From the NCBI GenBank assembly GCA_002412985.1, contig DHWC01000026.1, positions 1 to 15,948 on the forward strand: a stretch of DNA of 15,948 nucleotides, read 5' to 3'. Position numbers and translations under genes: made by a program. The notes beneath the pieces are model-generated. The model did not search any database. It was given only the letters and a program-made list of their open reading frames with translations, and was not told the DNA's origin. Source of the stretch: Methylocystaceae bacterium UBA5192. Its GTDB lineage: Bacteria > Pseudomonadota > Alphaproteobacteria > Rhizobiales > Beijerinckiaceae. Shown in pieces: positions 6,683 to 13,255 of this stretch; within the stretch, counting starts at the first letter, position 1; each line of letters opens with the position of its first letter.

Positions 6683-7369
6683 TTAGCGTGCGCCACGAAG
6701 CAGGGTGTAAAAGCGCGCTTGCTGCTCAGCATTATTTTCAAACAGGCCTGCAAATTGCACTGTTACCGTCATGGAGCCTTGTTTTCTGATTCCCCGCATG
6801 GACATACACATATGCTCTGCTTCCAACATAACAGCCACACCGCGCGGTTTTAGATGAGCCACCAAAGCTTGCGCAATTTGAGCCGTCATCGTTTCTTGCG
6901 TTTGTAGCCTATACGCAAAAACATCGACAAGGCGCGCCAACTTTGAAAGTCCAATAACGCCATTAGATGGATAATAGGCAATATGTGCTTTACCCAAAAA
7001 CGGTGCGACATGATGCTCGCAATGCGAGGTAAAATTAATATCTCGCACTAGGACTATGTCATTATAATTTTCGACTTCTGAAAACACACGTCCGAGCAGT
7101 TCATCAACATTTTGTTTATAGCCCTGAAAATATTCTTCATAAGCCTTTACAACACGTTTTGGCGTGTCTAACAGCCCTTCTCTATCGGGATTGTCGCCCG
7201 CCCAGCGCAACAACGTCCTCACCGCTGCTTCAGCTTCATCTCGAGAGGGACGAGCATGAAGTTTATCTAATGATAATCCTGAAGGTTCAAGCGCGCCAAT
7301 AGGCTGGGAGTAAGGCGATTCCTGCTCTCCTTCGGTATGGTCAAGCTGAGTATTAACCAATTCTTCCAT
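6683..7369 (-). CDS. folE: GTP cyclohydrolase I
   Basis: FolE converts GTP to 7,8-dihydroneopterin triphosphate, the entry to folate (and queuosine or pterin) synthesis. The 228-residue protein has the family landmarks: DREGLLDTPKRV (about 62-73), the HCEHH motif (116-120) and HMCMSMRG (186-193). C117, H120 and C188 match the zinc-binding Cys-His-Cys of type IA enzymes, so this is the zinc-dependent class. The ATG at 7369 is preferred over the in-frame GTG at 7384, because AGGGGA lies seven bases before the ATG and overlaps the GTG codons. The first 40 residues are a poorly conserved Glu/Pro-rich extension, common in rhizobial FolE. The gene heads a minus-strand unit with hisI and diverges from the scaffold gene. 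Confidence 0.96.
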   Translation of the reverse strand: MEELVNTQLDHTEGEQESPYSQPIGALEPSGLSLDKLHARPSRDEAEAAVRTLLRWAGDNPDREGLLDTPKRVVKAYEEYFQGYKQNVDELLGRVFSEVENYNDIVLVRDINFTSHCEHHVAPFLGKAHIAYYPSNGVIGLSKLARLVDVFAYRLQTQETMTAQIAQALVAHLKPRGVAVMLEAEHMCMSMRGIRKQGSMTVTVQFAGLFENNAEQQARFYTLLRGAR

Positions 7370-7384
7370 GCGGCGTCCCCTCAC

Positions 7385-7570
7385 GTAATCACGACCATAA
7401 AAACGGGCGTGTTAGGCTAAAAGACAAGTGTTAATGCGCTCACTTTCAAAACAAGAATTTCAACGAGAAAATTCTAACATCCGATAAGTCTGTTTTACGC
7501 TTTAACTCCTGTTTCCCAACGACTATATAGGTCAGTAGAACCTCAAGTTAAGCCCTCGAGCGCCCAGGAT
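7385..7570. promoter_or_regulatory. Divergent promoter region, folE / scaffold gene
   Basis: The 186-200 bases between two divergent genes must drive both. On the plus strand TATATA at 7524-7529 is a candidate -10, with a poor TTTAAC -35 (7501-7506) 17 bases before it. On the minus strand a TTGAAA box is visible, but no matching -10 is clear. No operator-like dyad was recognised. Confidence 0.3.
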
Positions 7571-8020
7571 ATGATAGAAGCAATTTATAACAATCGCATC
7601 TTAGCGCTAGCGGCTGAAATACCAAGAGTTGGCAGGCTGCCGAGACCAGACGCTACGGCGACGGCGCATTCTAAACTCTGCGGCTCAACCGTCATTGTTG
7701 ACGTTACTCTCAAAGATGGCCGCATTGCGGACTATGCGCATGAATTAAAAGCCTGCGCGCTCGGTCAAGCCTCTGCATCAATACTTGCACGCCATGTAAT
7801 TGGCGCCTCACTTGATGAGTTGCGCGCAGGCCGAGATGCTTTGAGAAAAATGTTAAAAGAAAATGCTCCGCCGCCAAAAGATCGATGGGAGGAAATTGCC
7901 GTCTTAGAGCCAGTAAAGGAATATAAAGTTCGACACGCCTCTACACTTCTTGCTTTTGAAGCCGTGGTGGAAGCAGCTGAAAAAGCTGAAAAAAATGCTC
8001 TAAAGTCACTCAGCGAGTGA
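7571..8020 (+). CDS. IscU/NifU-like iron-sulfur scaffold family protein
   Basis: The 149-residue protein has the NifU N-terminal (IscU) fold pattern: an IYNNRILALA start helix, KLCGSTV with C37, and LKACALGQASASIL with C62, then a C-terminal helix pair. IscU-type proteins assemble [2Fe-2S] clusters and pass them to apo-proteins. Two of the usual ligands are changed. The Asp after the first Cys-Gly is Ser (S39), and the third Cys is replaced by Ala in RHASTL (A123, after H122). Only two cysteines remain for a cluster, so it may be a divergent scaffold or carrier rather than a true IscU. Similar proteins occur widely in alphaproteobacteria near folE and hisI, from general knowledge. The ATG is fixed by the conserved start; an AGGA is only one base before it. 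A hairpin terminator overlaps its end. Confidence 0.85.
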   Translation: MIEAIYNNRILALAAEIPRVGRLPRPDATATAHSKLCGSTVIVDVTLKDGRIADYAHELKACALGQASASILARHVIGASLDELRAGRDALRKMLKENAPPPKDRWEEIAVLEPVKEYKVRHASTLLAFEAVVEAAEKAEKNALKSLSE

Positions 8021-8031
8021 CGCGTCTTTTT
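8005..8031 (+). terminator. Candidate terminator spanning the scaffold gene stop
   Basis: GTCACTC (8005-8011) pairs perfectly with GAGTGAC (8015-8021) around loop AGC; the stop codon TGA lies in the right arm. GCGTC follows and then five T residues (8027-8031). The gap between stem and T-run makes it imperfect, but it would separate this gene from ruvC. Confidence 0.45.
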
Positions 8032-8147
8032 AACCCCCCGACCTACTCGCACGATCCCGGCTTGAGAGGGATGAATTATGGTGCAATCAAGCTAATCAGA
8101 GGTCTCCCGACTGGTCTCCAGCCTGTCTTTAATACTAAATTGAGGGA

Positions 8148-8651
8148 ATGACCCTTCCAGCGATTCGAATAATTGGCATCGACCCAGGCCTGCGCAATAC
8201 AGGTTGGGGCATCATCGATTGCCAAGGCTCCCGTCTTTCTTTTGTCGCCTGCGGGTGCATCCATCCGGCTCCAGAATTAGAAATGGGCGAACGTTTAAGA
8301 CAGCTGAATATGGGACTGCTTGATGTGATCGCCCAATATAGTCCAAGCGAGGCGGCGGTTGAGGAAACTTTCGTAAACCGAGATCCCCAATCCGCCCTCA
8401 AGCTCGGGCAAGCGCGTGGCGTCGCCCTTATGGCGCCCGCGACTGCGCGTCTCGTTATTGCGGAATATGCGGCTAATCTTGTTAAAAAAACTGTCGTAGG
8501 CTCAGGCCATGCCGACAAAAATCAAATTCAGATGATGGTGCGCGTGCTCTTGCCTGCGAGCAATCCAAACTCTCCAGACGCGGCGGATGCATTGGCTGTC
8601 GCCATCTGCCACGCTCAACATCGAAATATACGCACAAGAGTTTCAGCATGA
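8148..8651 (+). CDS. ruvC: Holliday junction resolvase RuvC
   Basis: RuvC is the dimeric nuclease that cuts four-way recombination junctions symmetrically, acting with RuvAB. The 167-residue protein has the whole RNase H-like active site: D12 in GIDPG, E72 in AVEETFV, and D144 and D147 in PDAADALA. The segments SALKLGQARGVAL and VKKTVVGSGHADKNQIQ are strongly conserved with E. coli RuvC. The ATG at 8148 is the only in-frame start near the conserved beginning, since a stop lies at 8136; GAGGGA is almost flush against it, an unusually close spacing. It begins 127 bases after the scaffold gene and opens the ruvC-tolB block. Its TGA overlaps the ruvA ATG (ATGA). Confidence 0.96.
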   Translation: MTLPAIRIIGIDPGLRNTGWGIIDCQGSRLSFVACGCIHPAPELEMGERLRQLNMGLLDVIAQYSPSEAAVEETFVNRDPQSALKLGQARGVALMAPATARLVIAEYAANLVKKTVVGSGHADKNQIQMMVRVLLPASNPNSPDAADALAVAICHAQHRNIRTRVSA

Positions 8652-9265
8652 TTGGTAAACTCAAAGGGTTCATTGACGGCTATGGAGAAGACTATCTCGT
8701 TCTTGATGTCAGCGGCGTCGGCTATGTCGTGCATTGCTCAACTCGAACGCTACAAAATTTAAAAGGAAGAGGCGAGATTATTTCGCTAATAATCGAAACA
8801 CAGGTGAGGGAAGATTCTATTCGTCTATTTGGCTTTGATAGTGAAAAAGAGCGCGATTGGTTTAGGCTCCTTCAAAGCGTTCAGGGGGTTGGCGCTAAAG
8901 TAGCACTTGCAATTTTATCAATTCACGCAACCTCAGAACTCTCATCCGCCATCGCATTTGGAGATAAAACGGCAATCGCCCGTGCGCCTGGCGTTGGACC
9001 TAAACTTGCTGCACGCATTGTTGCTGAATTAAAAGATAAAGCTCCCCTACCCGACTCATTTGATACAAGTTTTGATAAGCATACATCACTAACCGAAACA
9101 TCTAATTTACCCTCAGCAATGAATGATGCAATTTCTGCTCTTGTAAACCTTGGCTATGCGCGCCCGCAATGTACAGCTGCAATTATTTCAAGCATCAAGA
9201 AACTTGGCGAGACCGCCGAAACGAGCGTCTTAATCCGGCAGGGTCTTAAGGAGTTAGCTTCGTGA
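8648..9265 (+). CDS. ruvA: Holliday junction branch migration protein RuvA
   Basis: RuvA forms a tetramer that holds the four-way junction flat and loads the RuvB motor. The 205-residue protein has the N-terminal OB-fold domain (MIGKLKGFIDG to about 63), a helix-hairpin-helix domain (about 70-140) with the signatures LQSVQGVGAKVALAIL and APGVGPKLAARIVAELKDK that grip DNA backbone, a variable linker (about 142-155), and the C-terminal domain (about 155-205) that contacts RuvB. Its length is normal. The ATG overlaps the ruvC stop by four bases and its own TGA overlaps the ruvB GTG (GTGA), so the three genes are translationally coupled. No SOS box was seen near the start of this operon. Confidence 0.97.
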   Translation: MIGKLKGFIDGYGEDYLVLDVSGVGYVVHCSTRTLQNLKGRGEIISLIIETQVREDSIRLFGFDSEKERDWFRLLQSVQGVGAKVALAILSIHATSELSSAIAFGDKTAIARAPGVGPKLAARIVAELKDKAPLPDSFDTSFDKHTSLTETSNLPSAMNDAISALVNLGYARPQCTAAIISSIKKLGETAETSVLIRQGLKELAS

Positions 9266-10305
9266 GCGTTTCACCTGAAAATCGTTTTGTCAGTCCAGAG
9301 CAACGTCACGACGATCTAGAACAAAGTTTTCGACCGCTCTCGCTCGTCGATTTTACCGGTCAAGAAGCGGCCCGCGCTAATCTGAAGATTTTCATTGAAG
9401 CCGCTAAAACACGCGGTGATGCGCTAGACCATGTTCTTTTGGTTGGGCCGCCTGGATTAGGAAAAACAACCTTAGCGCAAATTATCGCAAGAGAATTAGG
9501 GGTCAACTTTCGCTCTACATCTGGCCCCGTTATCGCGAAGGCGGGAGATCTAGCCGCCCAGCTGACAAACCTAGAACCACGCGATGTACTTTTTATCGAT
9601 GAAATTCATCGGCTTAATCCTGCAATTGAAGAAATACTCTATCCAGCGATGGAAGATTTTCAACTTGATTTGATTATTGGCGAAGGGCCTGCTGCACGTT
9701 CTGTTAAAATTGACCTCGCTCGCTTTACATTAGTTGGAGCAACGACGCGAGCTGGACTACTAACAACGCCGCTACGCGATCGTTTTGGCATTCCAATTAG
9801 ATTAAATTTCTATACATCCAGTGAGTTAGAGCTGATCATTCGTCGCGGCGCGCGCGTTATTGGCGTTGGAATGAGCGAGGACGGCGCGCAAGAAATCGCC
9901 CGTCGCTCACGTGGAACGCCCAGAATTGCTGGTCGCCTTCTACGCCGTGTAAGAGATTTCGCTATAGTCGAGGAGGCTGACGCAATCACGCGAGAGCTTG
10001 CCGATCGAGCCTTATCACTTCTGGAAGTTGACGCCATCGGCCTTGATATCATGGACCGGCGGTATCTAGAGATGGTTGCAATTAATTTTGGCGGCGGCCC
10101 TGTTGGGATCGAAACAATCGCAGCAGCGCTATCTGAGCCGCGCGACGCCATAGAAGATATCATCGAGCCTTATTTATTACAGCAAGGGTTTCTTCAGCGC
10201 ACGCCGCGCGGGCGTGTGCTCACTGCGAATGCCTTTCGCCATTTAGGACTAGCCGAACCCGCGCGTCCTAATGGACAATTTGGTTTATTTGCGGAGGACT
10301 TATGA
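9262..10305 (+). CDS. ruvB: Holliday junction branch migration ATPase RuvB
   Basis: RuvB is the hexameric AAA+ motor that pulls DNA through the RuvA-bound junction. In this 347-residue protein Walker A is GPPGLGKTT (62-70), Walker B VLFIDEIHR (109-117), and the sensor GATTRAG lies near 165, with the arginine-finger region LRDRFG following it. The C-terminal winged helix (about 265-330) includes GGGPVGIETIA and RTPRGRVLT. The start is GTG 9262, supported by AAGGAG eight bases before it and by the overlap with the ruvA stop. Its TGA overlaps the ybgC start (ATGA). The sequence is full-length and shows no changed catalytic residue. Confidence 0.97.
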   Translation: MSVSPENRFVSPEQRHDDLEQSFRPLSLVDFTGQEAARANLKIFIEAAKTRGDALDHVLLVGPPGLGKTTLAQIIARELGVNFRSTSGPVIAKAGDLAAQLTNLEPRDVLFIDEIHRLNPAIEEILYPAMEDFQLDLIIGEGPAARSVKIDLARFTLVGATTRAGLLTTPLRDRFGIPIRLNFYTSSELELIIRRGARVIGVGMSEDGAQEIARRSRGTPRIAGRLLRRVRDFAIVEEADAITRELADRALSLLEVDAIGLDIMDRRYLEMVAINFGGGPVGIETIAAALSEPRDAIEDIIEPYLLQQGFLQRTPRGRVLTANAFRHLGLAEPARPNGQFGLFAEDL

Positions 10306-10760
10306 ATAAGCTCCTAGAAACCGCTTGCGCTGAAAATGACCCTCATAAAATAACCATCCGGATCTATTACGAAGATACTGATTTTTCCGGACTTGTATAT
10401 CACGCCTCTTATCTTCGTTTCATGGAACGGGGACGAAGTGAATTATTGCGGGGCCTTGGCTTGCATCAAAGAGAGCTTCTTGAAGGCTCAACAGGGACGC
10501 CTTTTTTCTTCGTGGTCCGAGCCATGGATATTGATTTTAGAAAGCCGGCGCTGATGGATGATCTGATAACCATCGAAACATGGGTTAAAGAAGTCGGCGG
10601 GGCCTCAGTATTATTGGAGCAGCGCGTCCTGCGCGAGACAGACTTGCTCGTGCAAGCCGCCGTTACTGTCGTCTGTGTCGAGAATCGCAAGGCTAAACGC
10701 CTTCCAGCCGATGTCAGGTCCCGTTTCCTCTCCCAGCAAAAAGGGGCATCGCATAACTGA
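10302..10760 (+). CDS. ybgC: Acyl-CoA thioesterase, YbgC/4HBT hotdog family
   Basis: YbgC is a cytoplasmic hotdog-fold thioesterase that hydrolyses acyl-CoA or acyl-ACP and is almost always found next to tol-pal. The 152-residue protein carries the diagnostic YYEDTDFSGLVYHASYLRFME segment (residues about 22-42) with the catalytic Asp and H34. The start ATG overlaps the ruvB stop, with GGAGG four bases before it, so translation is coupled to ruvB. Here the gene bridges the DNA-repair part and the envelope part of the block. A 132-base gap with several small hairpins follows before tolQ, so expression may change at that point. Confidence 0.94.
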   Translation: MNKLLETACAENDPHKITIRIYYEDTDFSGLVYHASYLRFMERGRSELLRGLGLHQRELLEGSTGTPFFFVVRAMDIDFRKPALMDDLITIETWVKEVGGASVLLEQRVLRETDLLVQAAVTVVCVENRKAKRLPADVRSRFLSQQKGASHN

Positions 10761-10790
10761 TTGTTAACACTCGCCCTATAACAATTTTTT

Positions 10791-10842
10791 GTGCGGCGCA
10801 CGCTGGCCCTAGAAAGGGCGAAATTCCAGGCCATGGTCCTGG
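10791..10842 (+). promoter_or_regulatory. Three successive small stem-loops in the tolQ leader
   Basis: Stem 1 pairs GTGC (10791-10794) with GCAC (10798-10801). Stem 2 pairs GCCCT (10806-10810) with AGGGC (10815-10819). Stem 3 pairs CCAGG (10826-10830) with CCTGG (10838-10842). They occupy the untranslated stretch between ybgC and the true tolQ start. They may modulate tolQ translation or mRNA cleavage; no known riboswitch was recognised. There is no downstream T-run, so this is not a terminator. Confidence 0.4.
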
Positions 10843-10892
10843 GTATCGATCATTTGCAATTGCGCCGCCGCATTGCCCTGCAAGGACACAGC

Positions 10893-11621
10893 ATGAACCC
10901 TGCCGATATCGCCGCCGCCCCAGCCGCTACCGAAATTACAATTTTAAGTATGTTTTGGACGGCGCACATCGTCGTGAAGATCGTGATGCTCTGCCTACTT
11001 GGCGCCTCTGTGTGGTGCTGGGCTATTATCATCGATAAAACGCTTCTGTTACGCCGTCTGCGCAAGGCAAATGAACGTTTTGAGGAGAGTTTCTGGTCAG
11101 GTAATTCTCTTGAAGATCTTTTTGCAAAATTATCTGAACGACCAACAACTGGGAACGCCACGCTATTTGTATCCGCCATGCGCGAATGGAAACGTTCGTT
11201 TCAAAACTCAACCGCGAGTTTTATGGGTCTACAAGCGCGCATAGAAAAAGTTTTGGATGTCTCAATTGTTAGAGAAGTTGAAAAGATAGAATCAAATCTA
11301 CTTGTACTCGCAACAGTCGCCTCTGCTGGCCCCTTTGTCGGATTGTTTGGAACTGTCTGGGGCATCATGACTTCATTCCGCTCGATTGCGGCATCAAAGA
11401 ACACCTCTCTTGCCGTTGTCGCGCCGGGTATTGCAGAAGCTCTGCTGGCGACTGCAATCGGCCTTTTTGCAGCTATTCCAGCCCTTATCGCCTATAATAA
11501 AATGCAAGGCGATGTTGCTAAGACACAAGCGCGAATGGAAAGTTTTGCCGACGAATTCTCTGCAATTTTATCTCGCCAAATTGATCAACATACCTCCTCT
11601 AATAGAGACCGCGCGGCCTAA
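10893..11621 (+). CDS. tolQ: Tol-Pal system protein TolQ
   Basis: TolQ is the inner-membrane pentamer that, with TolR, conducts protons and drives TolA. The 242-residue protein has the MotA/TolQ/ExbB layout: helix 1 at about 26-47, a cytoplasmic domain, then helices 2 (about 135-160) and 3 (about 173-203). The conserved segments ASAGPFVGLFGTVWGIM and APGIAEALLATAIGLFAAIPA are intact. The frame is open from GTG 10791, but the start is put at ATG 10893 because the family begins MNPA(D) shortly before helix 1 and AAGGA lies six bases before this ATG. The extra 34 residues would be basic and unlike TolQ. tolR follows after 26 bases. Confidence 0.95.
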   Translation: MNPADIAAAPAATEITILSMFWTAHIVVKIVMLCLLGASVWCWAIIIDKTLLLRRLRKANERFEESFWSGNSLEDLFAKLSERPTTGNATLFVSAMREWKRSFQNSTASFMGLQARIEKVLDVSIVREVEKIESNLLVLATVASAGPFVGLFGTVWGIMTSFRSIAASKNTSLAVVAPGIAEALLATAIGLFAAIPALIAYNKMQGDVAKTQARMESFADEFSAILSRQIDQHTSSNRDRAA

Positions 11622-11647
11622 CTTGTCATTTATAAGGAAAGCATAGA

Positions 11648-12097
11648 ATGGGCGCCTCAGTTTCATCGCCAGGCGGCGGCGGGGGTCGACGCCGTCGCGG
11701 AGTGCCACGCTACCGCGCAATGGCCGAAATCAATATGACGCCATTTATTGACGTCATGCTTGTACTGCTGATCATCTTCATGGTGGCAGCCCCACTTCTT
11801 GCAACAGGCGTAGCTGTTGATTTGCCACAAACTAAAGCTGGGGCGCTAAATATTGATCAAAAACCAATAGCCATCGCCATAGATGAAAAAGGGCAAGTCT
11901 TTTTGATGGATCAGCCAATCGAAACGGCTCAAATTCTGGATAAACTCAAAGAAATCGCCAAAGGCGGATTTGATGAACGTATTTATGTTCGAGGATCAAA
12001 AGCAGTCAATTATGGACGTGTAGCGGAAGTCATGTCGCTCATCACAAGCGCTGGTTATAAAAAAGTCGCCCTTGTGACTGAGCAGGAGAAAAAGTGA
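11648..12097 (+). CDS. tolR: Tol-Pal system protein TolR
   Basis: TolR is the single-pass partner of TolQ; its helix carries the proton-path aspartate. This 149-residue protein matches ExbD/TolR: a cytoplasmic start with a Gly-rich then Arg-rich stretch (residues 9-17), INMTPFIDVMLVLLIIF with D35 in the only membrane helix (about 34-54), and a periplasmic domain (about 60-145) containing YVRGSKAVNYGRVAEVM. The start ATG has AAGGA nine bases before it. The Gly-Arg head is longer than in enterobacterial TolR but usual in alphaproteobacteria. Its TGA overlaps a GTG that opens a five-codon frame leading into tolA. Confidence 0.95.
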   Translation: MGASVSSPGGGGGRRRRGVPRYRAMAEINMTPFIDVMLVLLIIFMVAAPLLATGVAVDLPQTKAGALNIDQKPIAIAIDEKGQVFLMDQPIETAQILDKLKEIAKGGFDERIYVRGSKAVNYGRVAEVMSLITSAGYKKVALVTEQEKK

Positions 12098-12111
12098 GTC
12101 TGCGAAATTGA
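12094..12111 (+). other. Five-codon frame between tolR and tolA
   Basis: GTG at 12094 overlaps the tolR stop (GTGA) and has GGAG five bases before it, exactly the coupled-start pattern seen at ruvA/ruvB. It reads only V-S-L-R-N and stops at TGA 12109-12111, which overlaps the tolA TTG (TTGA). It is either a genuine coupling mini-ORF or the broken 5' end of tolA after loss of one base, for example in the AAA run at 12105-12107. Confidence 0.4.
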
Positions 12112-13202
12112 GATTTTCGCGGTCGAAACCTGGTGTCATTGTCTCTCTTGCCGCCCATATCGGGTTATTCATTGCGGCAATGACCTTATTTGCAACGACG
12201 GATAAATTTGAAGACGCAGCGGAGATGATCCCGATTGACGTCGTTTCAGATAGCGAGCTGAATTCTGTTGTTAAGGGCGAAAGAACGGCCAAAGAAGTAA
12301 AGCCTGGACCGCGCGTTGATAAATTAGCAGATAAGCAGGATACCCCCCCTGAGCCTCCGCTAAATCAAGCGGAAAAAGATAAGCCAGCCCCCCCTCAACA
12401 AGCGCAAAAATTACCCGAACCGAGCTCTTCGTCAGAGGCGCAAAAACTTTCATCTCCACCAACGCCAGAAAAGCAACAAGAAGCCAAAACCGCTGAACCA
12501 AAGCCTGCGCCTGCAACTAAAGACAAAACAGCAACCGAGGATGAGAAGCCAGAAATTGAAGAGGCGGAAGTGATCAAACCCAAGCCTCCAAAAAGACCAA
12601 AATTTGAGGCAGAAACAAAAGATATCACACCGCCTACGCCAAAACCGCCGCCGCGTCTTAAAGCCGATGAGCTAGCCAAGCTGCTAGAAAACAAAAAGAA
12701 ATTAGAAGAGGCCGATAAGGCGGAAAAAGAGCCAAAACCCAAATCAGGCGAGGAAAATACGCTTGCGTCTAAATTTAGCGCCTCGAGCATTATGAATCTT
12801 CTCACCCGAGAGGCTGCTCAAAGACGCGCGGCTACAGGTCAAGAACTAAAAACCGCCTCGCTGGGCGCCCCAGAAGGCGCTGCAGACAAATTGTCTGCAA
12901 CAATGGAATCGCGCATCGCAGCATACATACACGATCACTACCATCCCTGCTGGGCCTCCGCACTCTCTTTGGGGGGGGCGACCTTTGCCCCGGTCGTTGA
13001 ATTTCATCTCTCACGCGAAGGCGCATTAGAGGGCCGCCCGCAACTTATGAATCCTTCAAACAATCCTGTTGAACAAGCAAGAGGCGAGCAAGCTCTACAA
13101 GCCGTACGCCGCTGCAGTCCAATGAAAATTCCCGATGATTTCATGCCTTTTTACGATCAGACTCTTCGCGATATCACAATTCGTTTTCAAGATTCGCATT
13201 GA
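12108..13202 (+). CDS. tolA: Tol-Pal system protein TolA
   Basis: TolA spans the periplasm, linking TolQR to TolB-Pal. The 364-residue product has one N-terminal membrane helix (about 9-29) with the Ser-x3-His pattern (S13, H17) that TolA uses to contact TolQR. A long Pro/Lys/Glu-rich stalk follows (about 60-210). The C-terminal domain (about 265-364) has two cysteines, C285 region (HPCW) and RRC near 346, as in other TolA. The annotated start is TTG 12108, which has no well-spaced Shine-Dalgarno; GGAG is 19 bases away and fits the out-of-frame GTG at 12094 instead, so the true N-terminus may be a few residues longer. The gene contains three long mononucleotide tracts (C7, C7, G8). Its stop is 53 bases from the tolB ATG. 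Confidence 0.88.
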   Translation: MRFSRSKPGVIVSLAAHIGLFIAAMTLFATTDKFEDAAEMIPIDVVSDSELNSVVKGERTAKEVKPGPRVDKLADKQDTPPEPPLNQAEKDKPAPPQQAQKLPEPSSSSEAQKLSSPPTPEKQQEAKTAEPKPAPATKDKTATEDEKPEIEEAEVIKPKPPKRPKFEAETKDITPPTPKPPPRLKADELAKLLENKKKLEEADKAEKEPKPKSGEENTLASKFSASSIMNLLTREAAQRRAATGQELKTASLGAPEGAADKLSATMESRIAAYIHDHYHPCWASALSLGGATFAPVVEFHLSREGALEGRPQLMNPSNNPVEQARGEQALQAVRRCSPMKIPDDFMPFYDQTLRDITIRFQDSH

Positions 13203-13255
13203 GGCTTAAAACTAAGAAGTCCGTTTTAAAATACTACTTTAAAAAGAGTATCGAC

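Noticed and set aside
8101..8119. Direct repeat GGTCTCC twice, five bases apart, before ruvC.
   Set aside because: Too short and uninterrupted by any other signal; no sign of an SOS box or other known operator.
12395..12805. Minus-strand ORF of 136 codons, Ser/Phe/Gly-rich.
   Set aside because: It is the antisense shadow of the Lys/Glu/Pro-rich TolA stalk.
13199..13255. Upstream extension of tolB to TTG 13199, overlapping the tolA stop.
   Set aside because: The added 19 residues are very basic and would precede a normal signal peptide beginning at ATG 13256; the TTGA overlap alone is not enough evidence.
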